Assembly: GCA_021776525.1 (NCBI GenBank)
Contig: JAJFFT010000005.1
Span: 248,001-312,000, forward strand
Length of the DNA stretch: 64,000 nucleotides
Reading direction: 5' to 3'
Origin: Robiginitomaculum sp.
GTDB lineage: Bacteria; Pseudomonadota; Alphaproteobacteria; Caulobacterales; Maricaulaceae
The notes beneath the pieces were generated by a model, which had not been told where the DNA came from, ran no database searches, and was given only the letters and a program-made list of their open reading frames with translations. This document shows, in pieces, positions 37,057-45,281 of the stretch. Position 1 is the stretch's first letter. Every line of letters starts with the position of its first letter. The position numbers and the translations under genes are program-made.

Positions 37057-37560
37057 TTATGGGCTGCTGATGTCTTGCGCCTTGCCCGTGCCGCTATAAT
37101 GACCATCGCGGCCTAATGAAAACACTTCAAAAGGTTCTGTCGTTCCGGGCACCCGATAGCGATATGCATTACCCCAAGGGTCAATAAGCGGGGGCTGTGT
37201 GCTGTTTACGGTCACAAGGTCACTTAGTTGGGCAGGGTAGGTGTGGTTGTCGACTTTATACTGCTCTATTGCGGTGCTGAGATGAACAATGTCCTGCCGG
37301 GCTTTGTTTAGACGCGCTTCGAATTGACGTGGCAATATGTTGAGCGCAACGACGCAGGCCAAAATAGCAACAATGCCGATGGCGGCGGTAATTTGCATCG
37401 GTGTGTAGGGCGCAAACAACTTGGCGCTTACGCTGAACTCTGACGGTTCTGAATATAAAGATGTATCGGCTTGAGACAGGGCAACCTCCAACGCTATGCA
37501 ACACGCCCCGGTTTTATACAAAACACGGCTTCTGACGTCTGGTTTGGTTCTTTTACGCAA
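37057..37560 (-). CDS. GspG-like pseudopilin homologue lacking a prepilin motif
   Basis: A 167-residue protein whose C-terminal half matches the type II secretion major pseudopilin GspG: KARQDIVHLSTAIEQYKVDNHTYPAQL and DPWGNAYRYRVPG...FEVFSLGRDGHYSG, a calcium-binding end region. The usual GFTLIE prepilin cleavage site is not seen; instead a hydrophobic helix MQITAAIGIVAILACVV starts at about residue 55 and is preceded by an unusual 54-residue polar segment. No other gsp genes are nearby. TTG 37560 is the longest start; the true start is uncertain. It may be an orphan envelope protein, not a working pseudopilin. Confidence 0.7.
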   Translation of the reverse strand: MRKRTKPDVRSRVLYKTGACCIALEVALSQADTSLYSEPSEFSVSAKLFAPYTPMQITAAIGIVAILACVVALNILPRQFEARLNKARQDIVHLSTAIEQYKVDNHTYPAQLSDLVTVNSTQPPLIDPWGNAYRYRVPGTTEPFEVFSLGRDGHYSGTGKAQDISSP

Positions 37561-37647
37561 ACCTCGCGCCAGGATTTTCTATAGAAAGCAGATTTTACGC
37601 AAATATGACAGCAAAAACAGACATCGCGGCTTTTTTTTTAGCGGAAC

Positions 37648-38514
37648 TTACTCTTCAATCACAGAGAGCAAATAGCGACCATAGGAGTTTTTATTTTGCA
37701 CCATAGCCGCCCGGGCTAGGTCAGTTGTCGAGAGCCATCCATTATTAAAGCCGATTTCTTCAAGGCAGGCGATTTTATAACCTTGGCACTTTTCAATGGT
37801 TTGGACGTACTGGGCCGCCTCAATCATGCTGTCGTATGTTCCGGTGTCAAACCACGCAAAACCGCGGCCCAGAACTTCGACGTGAAGGTCTCCGCGGTGC
37901 AAATATGCCTCGTTGACGCTGGTAATTTCCAGTTCTCCGCGCGGAGATGGTTTTATGGTTTTGGCAATGTCTATGACGTCGTTGTCATAAAAATAAAGCC
38001 CGGTCACTGCAAACTTGCTCTTAGGATGTTCGGGCTTTTCTTCGATGGAAATGGCGACTCGGTTCTGGTCGAACTCAACAACGCCAAAACGTTCCGGGTC
38101 GACGACCTGATAGCCAAAAACGGTGGCGCCGGATGGCCGGCTACGCGCTTGGGCCAGCAAAGTTGAAAAACCCTGACCGTAGAAAATATTATCACCAAGA
38201 ACGAGGCATACATCGTCATTGCCAATAAAATCTTCGCCGATGATGAAGGCCTGTGCCAGTCCGTCGGGGCTGGGTTGAACGGCATAGCTGATGGCTATGC
38301 CAAATTCAGAACCATCTCCCAATAGTGTTTGAAAGTTTGCCTGATCTTCAGGGCGAGTGATAATCAGGATGTCTGATATGCCGGCCAGCATCAGGGCTGA
38401 GAGCGGATAATAAATCAGAGGTTTGTCATAAATCGGTAAAAGCTGTTTTGAGACGCCTTTGGTGATTGGGTAGAGGCGCGTTCCTGTGCCCCCGGCCAGA
38501 ATAATACCCTTCAT
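37648..38514 (-). CDS. rmlA: Glucose-1-phosphate thymidylyltransferase
   Basis: A 288-residue nucleotidyltransferase making dTDP-glucose from dTTP and glucose 1-phosphate. The N-terminus [18 protein letters not shown] is the GXGTRLXPXT-K signature, followed by [18 protein letters not shown], the canonical RmlA/RfbA set, and [13 protein letters not shown]. Length is exact for the family. The ATG overlaps the rmlB stop (TAATG), so both are cotranscribed leftward. They feed an activated deoxysugar path for surface polysaccharide. Confidence 0.97.
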   Translation of the reverse strand: MKGIILAGGTGTRLYPITKGVSKQLLPIYDKPLIYYPLSALMLAGISDILIITRPEDQANFQTLLGDGSEFGIAISYAVQPSPDGLAQAFIIGEDFIGNDDVCLVLGDNIFYGQGFSTLLAQARSRPSGATVFGYQVVDPERFGVVEFDQNRVAISIEEKPEHPKSKFAVTGLYFYDNDVIDIAKTIKPSPRGELEITSVNEAYLHRGDLHVEVLGRGFAWFDTGTYDSMIEAAQYVQTIEKCQGYKIACLEEIGFNNGWLSTTDLARAAMVQNKNSYGRYLLSVIEE

Positions 38515-39590
38515 TATGCGTCCACGCTGCTTTGTGTTCCCAGACGTTGTCTCTGGTAACTTCCATCTTGAACGTGCTTACACCATTCGGGGTTGTTGAT
38601 ATACCACTGCACAGTTTTCAAAAGGCCACTTTCAAAGGTTTCTACGGGTTTCCAACCTAAATCGCACTCAATCTTTCGGGCATCAATGGCATAGCGCTGA
38701 TCATGGCCGGGCCGGTCTGCGACAAAGGTAATCAAATCCTTATAGCGCGCTATGCCTGTGGGTTTATCGGGAACGAGGTCTTCGAGAATCTGGCAAAGTG
38801 TCAACACAACGTCGATGTTCTTTTTCTCGTTCCAGCCACCAATATTATAGGTTTCGCCGACTTTTCCGGTGGTTAAAACCGTATAGAGCGCTCGTGCATG
38901 GTCTTCGACGTAAAGCCAGTCCCGTATTTGCTCGCCCTTACCATATACAGGCAATGGCTTCCCCTCCATGGCATTGAGAATCATAAGCGGAATGAGTTTT
39001 TCGGGGAAATGATAAGGGCCATAATTGTTTGAACAGTTCGTGATCATTACAGGCAGGCCATAAGTACGATGCCAGGCCCGAACCAGATGGTCAGAGCTGG
39101 CTTTACTGGCAGAATAAGGGGAGCTTGGTTGATATGATGTTGTTTCCAGAAATAAATCTTCCGGGCCTTCCAGATCACCATATACCTCGTCCGTGGACAC
39201 ATGGTGGAAGCGAAAATTTGCGCGCGTGGCTGCGTTACAGGATTCAAGGTATTTTCGCGACTGATCCAGCAACGTATGGGTGCCACAGATGTTTGTAGTG
39301 ATAAATGCCGCCGGATCGTCAATAGAGCGATCTACGTGGCTTTCCGCAGCAAGGTGCAAGACGGCCTCTGGGCAGTGCGTAGAAAACACGCGCTCAACCT
39401 CGCCTGCATCGCATATATCAACCTGTTCAAAGCTGTAACGCGGGTTTGATGCGCAATTGGCAAGAGATTCCAGATTGCCTGCATATGTCAGCTTGTCCAG
39501 ATTGATCACATGGTCTTGCGTGTGTGCAAGTATGTGGCGAATTATCGCCGAGCCAATAAAGCCGGCACCACCTGTCACGAGTATTTTCAT
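38514..39590 (-). CDS. rmlB: dTDP-glucose 4,6-dehydratase
   Basis: A 358-residue extended SDR that converts dTDP-glucose to dTDP-4-keto-6-deoxyglucose. The Rossmann motif [10 protein letters not shown] lies at residues 7-16; catalytic segments are [12 protein letters not shown] and [42 protein letters not shown] and a final [15 protein letters not shown] complete the family pattern. It is upstream of rmlA with one-base overlap. rmlC and rmlD are not in the window, so the final sugar could be rhamnose (if these are elsewhere) or another 6-deoxysugar. Confidence 0.96.
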   Translation of the reverse strand: MKILVTGGAGFIGSAIIRHILAHTQDHVINLDKLTYAGNLESLANCASNPRYSFEQVDICDAGEVERVFSTHCPEAVLHLAAESHVDRSIDDPAAFITTNICGTHTLLDQSRKYLESCNAATRANFRFHHVSTDEVYGDLEGPEDLFLETTSYQPSSPYSASKASSDHLVRAWHRTYGLPVMITNCSNNYGPYHFPEKLIPLMILNAMEGKPLPVYGKGEQIRDWLYVEDHARALYTVLTTGKVGETYNIGGWNEKKNIDVVLTLCQILEDLVPDKPTGIARYKDLITFVADRPGHDQRYAIDARKIECDLGWKPVETFESGLLKTVQWYINNPEWCKHVQDGSYQRQRLGTQSSVDA

Positions 39591-39935
39591 CAGCGCTTAC
39601 TTATCATTCAAGCGAGGCATAGCGGCGCTTGTGTATTGGTCCAAAGCATAATCTTTACAGCATTTCGAGAATGCGTCGAGACTGTAGTGTAATTGCAAGA
39701 CAGATTTTATCGCATCGGTTTCGCCGCCAATCTTAAAAGGAGTTCTCATAAAAAACATATCTTCTTTTATGAATATTGGGTCAAAAGCATAATAAATTAC
39801 CGTGCAATTACCATGAAACCTTACTTCAAAAACCAATAGTTATATCGATAAATATGCAATAAAAACAACAAGTAAAAGTGAATAATTCAACAGACTCTCT
39901 CTGTACAACCGCACCTCCAAACGGAGGATAAGAGT
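39591..39935. other. AT-rich intergenic region between rmlB and peptidase gene
   Basis: The 345 bases have no convincing gene. A 79-codon minus-strand frame at 39597-39836 has no recognised pattern and is judged spurious. The right part (39780-39900) is strongly AT-rich, consistent with divergent promoters for rmlB and the peptidase gene, and includes an RBS hairpin listed separately. Confidence 0.5.
39914..39927 (+). promoter_or_regulatory. Shine-Dalgarno sequestered in a CCTCC-AAAC-GGAGG hairpin
   Basis: The ribosome-binding GGAGG (39923-39927), 8 bases before the peptidase ATG 39936, pairs fully with CCTCC at 39914-39918 around an AAAC loop. In mRNA this would mask the ribosome-binding site and make translation dependent on melting or a protein. 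This is a structural inference from complementarity. Confidence 0.6.
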
Positions 39936-40727
39936 ATGTTGACGTGTTTCAGTGTTGTACGTGGGTTTTTAACATTAGTCTCATTGGGGGGCGTTGGGTT
40001 GGCGTTGGGGGGCTGCACAACAACTGGAGGTTCTTCCAGTATAATGCAAATGAGTGCTGTAACTCAGCCGCCGCATGGTTTGATAGGTTTTTGTACGCAA
40101 ACTCAGGCGGCATGTCCGTCCTTCAAAACAACTCTCGGGATTGAAAAATCTGATGTGACAGGCGGGCAGGGGGGGCTTCAATCTCAGACGGCTGAACATA
40201 ATGTGTCCGGTGTACAGCCTAGCCCGATTGAGTATGGCTTTAGTGAAGAAGCTGTTTTTCCTGAACAAACAAGCCCCCAACCGCAAACAAGCGTGATGCG
40301 TATTGAAATTCCTGTTGAGAAGCTATCACTGGTCCAGCGTATCAATCAAAAAGTCAATAACAGTATCATCTGGCAATCAGATCAGGACCGTTATGGTCGG
40401 GATGAGTTATGGACTATGCCAATATCTTTTGGTTTGGGGCGTTACGGTGATTGCGAAGACTATGCATTGGAAAAACGCCAACTGCTTATCAATAAAGGGA
40501 TACCCAGTGGTGCATTGGCTCTGGCAACGGCAACATCACCAAGGACAGGGCGGCATGCTGTGCTGATTATCCGTACAACCCAAGGCGAATACGTTCTGGA
40601 TAACACGACGGCTTGGGTTTTACCTTGGCAGGACACGGATTACCAGTGGATCAGCATGCAAGAAGGCGAAGACCTATTAGGCTGGCGTATGATTGATTCT
40701 GTGCACGCACGTAAGAAGGCATCATAA
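39936..40727 (+). CDS. Transglutaminase-like cysteine peptidase (LapG-like)
   Basis: A 263-residue secreted or lipoprotein peptidase of the bacterial transglutaminase-like cysteine proteinase (BTLCP, DUF920) group. The hydrophobic leader ends in GVGLALGGC, a lipobox-like site. The catalytic triad is present: Cys in YGDCEDYALEKR, His in TSPRTGRHAVLII and Asp in VLDNTTAWVLPW. LapG of Pseudomonas uses this fold to cleave a large adhesin and release biofilm, so a role in adhesin turnover at this exopolysaccharide locus is plausible but not proven; no LapA or LapD is visible in the window. Its start is preceded by a hairpin that covers the ribosome binding site. Confidence 0.83.
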   Translation: MLTCFSVVRGFLTLVSLGGVGLALGGCTTTGGSSSIMQMSAVTQPPHGLIGFCTQTQAACPSFKTTLGIEKSDVTGGQGGLQSQTAEHNVSGVQPSPIEYGFSEEAVFPEQTSPQPQTSVMRIEIPVEKLSLVQRINQKVNNSIIWQSDQDRYGRDELWTMPISFGLGRYGDCEDYALEKRQLLINKGIPSGALALATATSPRTGRHAVLIIRTTQGEYVLDNTTAWVLPWQDTDYQWISMQEGEDLLGWRMIDSVHARKKAS

Positions 40728-40903
40728 TCAATCGCGCATTCATCTACATTCGACACGTGCTAATGGTGTGATTGTGTATAGTTAAAAGAATAAACTGGTG
40801 AATAAAGCCCGTATAAGCTGCTTTTATACCAACCAGACATTGAATCTTGACGCAAATCGAGCTTACTTTGCAGGAGCGAATATCAGCCGGTTTAGGATCA
40901 TCC

Positions 40904-42247
40904 ATGTTCAAACAATTTGATGTTTCTGCGTGGTGGGTTCCAGTTTTCGCTATCCTGATCGTCACAATTGCTCATTTTACCATCGGCGCAAATACGAATG
41001 CTTTGGCCGTTCTTTTGACCATTCCGGTTTTTGCAACATGCTTGGCTGCATTGGCTGTCGTTCCACAATGTGCTTTTGTTTTCAGGTCGCGGCATTTTGT
41101 TTTGGTGCTGTTGCTCTTTGAATTTACACTCGCCATTATTCTACTGCAGTTGACAAAGTTTCTACCTGGCGGTGCGCACCCGCTATGGGAATGGCTTGAT
41201 AGCTCAGCTTCGGTAACGCTCGACCGGGAAGCAAGTTTTCGTGAGTTTATCAAGTTAATCGCTCTTGGCGCCATGTTTATAGTTGGCGTAACGATTGGCG
41301 TACGCAGTCGACGGGCTACGTTATTTTTTAAGTTATTGGCTGCGGTTGGTGGTCTTTATGCTCTTTGGGCTTTTGTTGAGCACATTGCATTATCCAGTTT
41401 GCACTCTGAAACCGGCTCTGGTGTGTATTCGCAGGCTATGGCAAGCTTTTTATCTACAAATAGCGCCGCAATTGTCTTTGGAACGTTCAATATTGTCGCA
41501 TTGACTGTGATTATCAGAACCTCAAAAAAAATGAGTGCGAGTACTGATAACCGTGCGGTTATAATCGAGCGACTGATTAGACATGCTCCTGTTGCAATAC
41601 TTAGCTTTATATTTACGCTCACCTTACTTTTTCTGACGGCTTCACGAAGCGGTATAACCACAAGTGTGATCGCAATCTTGTCTTTAAGCGGCTGGGAGCT
41701 GTTAAGCACCGCCCGGCATAAAAATAGCGCTGGCAAAGTCCTGGGTGTATTTATGCTGGCCATTGCCTTGGTGGCACTGGTGGTTTTTTTAACAAGTGAG
41801 CTTTTTGTTGATCCGCTTGGTGGCGTGGCCGGGGGGCGTCATCTGGTTTTTTCTGCACATTGGCGGGCATTCCTAGCCGCACCATTTAGTGGCTATGGTA
41901 TGGGAGCCTTTTATCAACTCAATGATTTGCTGTTGAACCCACAAAACTGGGCTGCAATGCACAATATTGGCGCTATGCACAATGTGTATCTGCAATGGCT
42001 GGTCGAGGCAGGGGCTATTGGCTCGGCGTTCATGTTCACAACGATTGGACTAATTCTCTGGCATATTTTCAAAGGACTGCACCACAGAAAAAGAATGCAT
42101 ACCTGGCTGCGTGGAATTTTGTGTATCAGCTTGTTATTACTGCTAAACGGGCTGACCGATTATGCGCTGCAAGTGCCATCAATAGCCATGACATGGGCAT
42201 TGTTACTGGGTGTAGGGTTTGGACTTGCAACGGAGAAGCCAGAATAA
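40904..42247 (+). CDS. O-antigen ligase/polymerase-like membrane protein
   Basis: A predicted 447-residue membrane protein with about ten to twelve helices. A large periplasmic loop contains HLVFSAHWRAFLAAPFSGYGMGAF and ends near MHNVYLQWLVEAGAIG, the Wzy_C/WaaL pattern. Such proteins polymerise polysaccharide repeat units or ligate them to a lipid or protein acceptor. ATG 40904 has AGGA six bases upstream; a TTG at 40847 is a longer, less supported start. It lies between the LapG-like gene and the convergent TPR-like gene. Confidence 0.83.
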   Translation: MFKQFDVSAWWVPVFAILIVTIAHFTIGANTNALAVLLTIPVFATCLAALAVVPQCAFVFRSRHFVLVLLLFEFTLAIILLQLTKFLPGGAHPLWEWLDSSASVTLDREASFREFIKLIALGAMFIVGVTIGVRSRRATLFFKLLAAVGGLYALWAFVEHIALSSLHSETGSGVYSQAMASFLSTNSAAIVFGTFNIVALTVIIRTSKKMSASTDNRAVIIERLIRHAPVAILSFIFTLTLLFLTASRSGITTSVIAILSLSGWELLSTARHKNSAGKVLGVFMLAIALVALVVFLTSELFVDPLGGVAGGRHLVFSAHWRAFLAAPFSGYGMGAFYQLNDLLLNPQNWAAMHNIGAMHNVYLQWLVEAGAIGSAFMFTTIGLILWHIFKGLHHRKRMHTWLRGILCISLLLLLNGLTDYALQVPSIAMTWALLLGVGFGLATEKPE

Positions 42248-42264
42248 GGCTTTATCGCGCCGGA

Positions 42265-42918
42265 CTAGTTGAGGCTTAAAGCGGCAGACGCCCTGATGAT
42301 AAGGTCCTGATTGTTGAATTGCCTCATCATATTAAAGGCAAATTCCTTACCTTTGCTTTGTGCCATCATGCGCAAGGAAAATAAGGCTTGTTGTTGTAAT
42401 GATAACGGAAGGTGCTGCCAGTTGGCGAATATAAACTCCAGCCGCCAAACCATAAAGTCTTGATAACCAGCGGGCTCAGCAACAAAAGAGTGTTCCAGAT
42501 AAGATATCGCGTCTTTGGTAAATTTCCCATTTGCCAACAAGTCTATGTAGGCTAGTCGCGCCCAGCCTTCAGCGCGTGTGGGGCTTTCTTGCAAAGACTG
42601 CCAGGTATAATCCTGCGCGGTTTCAGCATTTTGGACTGTATCTAAAAGGGCAAGTTGAGCAGCAAGGTTCAGTAAATTGCCGGATGCACCGGGACGGGAT
42701 AGGGCCTTCCTCGCAATGTTTACGGACGCATCACTGTCTTCCGGGGTCGCCGGGCTAATTTTTGCAATAGCATGTCTGGCTTTTGCAGAATGCAATTCCT
42801 GTCTCAGGAGGGGCAATGCGAGCAGTAGTGCCAATGCGCATGCCATCATCAAGCCAGACCGTATGGAAAGCCAGTGCTTCTGGCCTAGTGTTTTCGTTTC
42901 TCTCACGTTTGTATTCAA
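42265..42918 (-). CDS. TPR-like hypothetical membrane-anchored protein
   Basis: A 217-residue protein. The N-terminus (residues 1-43) is a basic segment followed by one membrane helix SGLMMACALALLLALPLL, and the rest is helical with TPR-like patterns (AARK...PGASGNLLNLAAQLALLD, SPTRAEGWARLAYIDLLANGKF, SYLEHSF). It cannot be assigned to a defined family. It is the only minus-strand gene in the exopolysaccharide block, convergent with the ligase-like gene and divergent from the phosphatase. It may scaffold polysaccharide machinery, a guess from position. Confidence 0.65.
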   Translation of the reverse strand: MNTNVRETKTLGQKHWLSIRSGLMMACALALLLALPLLRQELHSAKARHAIAKISPATPEDSDASVNIARKALSRPGASGNLLNLAAQLALLDTVQNAETAQDYTWQSLQESPTRAEGWARLAYIDLLANGKFTKDAISYLEHSFVAEPAGYQDFMVWRLEFIFANWQHLPLSLQQQALFSLRMMAQSKGKEFAFNMMRQFNNQDLIIRASAALSLN

Positions 42919-43053
42919 ACCCTCAATAGCTGTCGCAATGCTATAGAGAAAATTCTAGTAACTGAGAAGGCAAGCGCGTATGATTCTTTGACACAGGCGA
43001 TCGTTTTTTGTCTAAAGCAAATACCAGTTACTATGAGGAAAAGGCCCGCCGGG

Positions 43054-43836
43054 ATGGGATTTACGTGGTTCAAGCGCAAAAAAAAGACATCCGTATCGGC
43101 TCCTGAAGGTCATGTTATTTACGCCATCGGGGACGTTCACGGACGTGAAGACCTGTTGTCCGATCTGGTTACAAAAATTGAGGCAGATCTGCAGTCGCTC
43201 GGTAAGGGACTCATAGGAAATCTCGTTTTTCTTGGCGACTATGTTGATCGTGGTTTGGGGTCAAAAGGTGTATTGAACCACCTTCTGGTTTTGGAAAAAA
43301 AATTAGGGGAGGGCGAAATTTGGGGCGATGTTTATTTTTTAAAAGGAAACCATGAAGAGGCCCTGCTGCATTTTTTGGAGGACCCTGGTTTTGGTGAGCA
43401 ATGGCTGGTGCATGGTGGAACAGAAACTCTTTTATCCTATGGGGTCAGCCCGCCCAAGGACCAATCAGATGCTCATGAATGGCGTGAAGTATCGATGGCG
43501 TTAAAAAAGGCCTTAGGGGGAGAGCACCGCTCGTTCATGGAGCGCCTGCAATCGAGTGTGATTTTAGGTGATTATATTTTTGTCCATGCGGGTTTAAGGC
43601 CAGGTAAACCTATCGAACAGCAGACGGAACAGGATATGCTCTGGATTCGTAAGGATTTTTTAAGCTCAACGTCGCGGTTTGAGAAAAAAGTTGTTCATGG
43701 TCACTCTCCAAAAAAACTACCCTATAATGACCATCGCAGGATCGGCGTGGACACCGGGGCATATATTACAGGCGTCCTCACAGCAGTCCGGTTGGAAGGT
43801 GATAAGGTCAGTTTTCTGCACACCGGCGAAAACTAG
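43054..43836 (+). CDS. PPP-family serine/threonine protein phosphatase
   Basis: A predicted 260-residue calcineurin-like metallophosphatase. The ordered motifs are YAIGDVHGREDLL, LGDYVDRGLGS and LKGNHEEALLHF, which hold the two metal ions, plus VHAGLRPG and VVHGHSPKK with metal-ligand histidines. It belongs to the PPP group like lambda phosphatase and PrpA/PrpE, so may act on Ser/Thr or Tyr phosphates. ATG 43054 has GGAAAAGG about nine bases upstream; ATG 43033 and a TTG at 42988 are alternatives. It is near a Wzc-type tyrosine kinase in the same operon region and might oppose it. Confidence 0.87.
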   Translation: MGFTWFKRKKKTSVSAPEGHVIYAIGDVHGREDLLSDLVTKIEADLQSLGKGLIGNLVFLGDYVDRGLGSKGVLNHLLVLEKKLGEGEIWGDVYFLKGNHEEALLHFLEDPGFGEQWLVHGGTETLLSYGVSPPKDQSDAHEWREVSMALKKALGGEHRSFMERLQSSVILGDYIFVHAGLRPGKPIEQQTEQDMLWIRKDFLSSTSRFEKKVVHGHSPKKLPYNDHRRIGVDTGAYITGVLTAVRLEGDKVSFLHTGEN

Positions 43837-43923
43837 TGTACCATTGGTTCTGTGGGGTTGCGCCGTTTGGTCACCCATGTCATTTACCATGCCGTCATCA
43901 TGTCTATTGAGAGAGACCATATT

Positions 43924-44505
43924 ATGCGTACCATGACATATTTACTTGGCCTGATTTGCGCTATCGGTTTGGCCTCATGTGCAACAGGCCCGGCACCAAG
44001 TGCGGCGGGTGCGGTACCCAGTTCAACCAACGAGTTGCGCACTGGCGCGGAATACCGACTGGGGTCAGGCGACCAGTTACGTGTGATCGTTTTTGGCGAG
44101 GAGGACCTCTCTGGGGAATTTGTTGTTGATGGTGGTGGTCAAGTGTCCTTTCCTCTGGTTGGTGAGGTAAGTGCACAAGGCAAAACGGTTCGGGAGTTTC
44201 AACGTGCTGTTGTCGACAAACTTAAAGACGGCTACCTGACGGACCCACGTGTTAGTGCCGAGGTTCTAAACTTCCGCCCCTTTTACATCTTGGGAGAAGT
44301 AGAAGCGCCGGGCGAATACCCTTATTTAAGTGGGTTAACGGTCATGAATGCTGTGGCGACGGCAGAAGGGTTCACCTATCGCGCTGATACCCGGAAGGTA
44401 TATATCAAACGTGCCGGGGAAGTTGGCGAGCATGCCTACATGTTAACAACTGAAACTCCTGTGCAGCCGGGCGACACAATCCGTATCGGCGAGCGTTTTT
44501 TCTAG
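43924..44505 (+). CDS. Polysaccharide export lipoprotein, Wza/BexD type
   Basis: A 193-residue outer membrane polysaccharide export (OPX) protein. The leader MTYLLGLICAIGLASC ends in a lipobox (LASC). The core carries YRLGSGDQLRVIVFGEEDLS, the Poly_export domain, and a SLBB-like domain, RPFYILGEVEAPGEYPYLSGLTV. It should form the outer membrane channel ring through which polymer leaves, together with the Wzc-like protein at 46685. This short form lacks the C-terminal transmembrane helix of Wza. GAGAGAG upstream supports ATG 43924. Confidence 0.92.
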   Translation: MRTMTYLLGLICAIGLASCATGPAPSAAGAVPSSTNELRTGAEYRLGSGDQLRVIVFGEEDLSGEFVVDGGGQVSFPLVGEVSAQGKTVREFQRAVVDKLKDGYLTDPRVSAEVLNFRPFYILGEVEAPGEYPYLSGLTVMNAVATAEGFTYRADTRKVYIKRAGEVGEHAYMLTTETPVQPGDTIRIGERFF

Positions 44506-44547
44506 TGGATGTTCAAGTTTGAGCTGATATGGCGGTTGGACGTCATG

Positions 44548-44578
44548 GGCCTTTACAGTGAAAAATACTGTAAAAGCC
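44548..44578. promoter_or_regulatory. Strong hairpin TTTACAGT/ACTGTAAA
   Basis: TTTACAGT (44552-44559) and ACTGTAAA (44567-44574) form a perfect 8-bp stem around a 7-base loop, extended outside a single mismatch by GGC/GCC. No T-run follows, so it is not a typical intrinsic terminator. It could be an operator or mRNA stability element between the export lipoprotein and the small secreted protein genes. Confidence 0.45.
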
Positions 44579-44675
44579 GTATGCGCACGGTCCTGTTCAT
44601 CAGCGATTTACAATCGAGTTAGTGGATAGGATCGTTAATGGCCCCTCATGCGGCAAATGGTGCGATGCTTAATGC

Positions 44676-44703
44676 TTGTCGAACAGTTTTTTTATGGTAT
44701 ATA
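44676..44703 (+). promoter_or_regulatory. Candidate sigma-70-type promoter
   Basis: TTGTCG (44676-44681), 16 bases, then TATATA (44698-44703), a fair match to -35 and -10 elements. It would start transcription near 44710, ahead of the small secreted protein gene. A perfect hairpin ACGACT-GTTTAG-AGTCGT at 44707-44724 lies at the expected 5' end, and GGAGACAGG precedes the ATG. Confidence 0.45.
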
Positions 44704-44742
44704 AAGACGACTGTTTAGAGTCGTGACTTTGGAGACAGGTCT

Positions 44743-45183
44743 ATGAAACGTTCATTTAAGGCAATGCTGGTTGCATGTGTTGCTGGTTTTACCTCGGCTG
44801 GGGCCTTGGTTGCATTCGTCGAGCCTGCTGTGGCTCAAGAAGTTGATCCGAGCGCTTTGGCTGCTCAAATCGAGGCTGCGCTAGCAGCTTTACCTGCTGA
44901 TGCTACAGAAGCAGAAGTTCAGGCTGTGATTAACCAGGTTGTCGCTTCGCTTGGCGCTACGCCTGCTCAGGCTGCTGCAGCTTTGGCTGTTGTTGCTGCT
45001 TCGTCGGCATTGTCGCCAACACAGGTTGCTGCAGTGCAGAGCGCTCAGGCGCAGCCGGCTAATGGTGGGACAGGTTCAACATCTGGCGGTGGCGCACCAA
45101 GTGGTGGTACTGGCGGAACAACAACTGGTGGCGCTCCTCCTTCTTCGGGTGGCGGTGGCGGTGGATCCGATTACGGCAATTAG
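44743..45183 (+). CDS. Small secreted Ala-rich, Gly/Ser/Thr-tailed protein
   Basis: A 146-residue protein of unknown family. A signal peptide (about residues 1-31, cleavage near AVAQ-E) leads to an Ala/Val-rich helical stretch with repeated AALAALPADATEAEVQAVIN-like pattern, about residues 35-105. A disordered tail rich in Gly, Ser, Thr and Pro follows and ends SDYGN. Its coding bases are unusually repetitive (many GCT and GGT codons). It has its own likely promoter and sits between the export lipoprotein and outer membrane barrel genes. It may be a structural or adhesive export partner, which is a guess. Function is not recognised. Confidence 0.8.
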   Translation: MKRSFKAMLVACVAGFTSAGALVAFVEPAVAQEVDPSALAAQIEAALAALPADATEAEVQAVINQVVASLGATPAQAAAALAVVAASSALSPTQVAAVQSAQAQPANGGTGSTSGGGAPSGGTGGTTTGGAPPSSGGGGGGSDYGN

Positions 45184-45281
45184 AGTCTGAGGTTTTTCCT
45201 CGACTTCTTTTTACACCGTTTTCAGATCTGAGTTGATTTGTTATTATTGAGGTGCGCTTTTGCGTGCCATCAGGGGGCATT

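Noticed and set aside
39597-39836. 79-codon minus-strand frame between rmlB and the peptidase
   Set aside because: AT-rich region, no recognised pattern, no clear ribosome binding site.
44743-45183. PEP-CTERM or similar sorting signal on the small secreted protein
   Set aside because: The C-terminus ends in Gly/Ser-rich SDYGN, with no PEP motif, hydrophobic helix or basic tail.
45188-45215. Terminator after the small secreted protein gene
   Set aside because: GAGG-TTTTT-CCTC is only a 4-bp stem and the T-rich stretch starts several bases after it.
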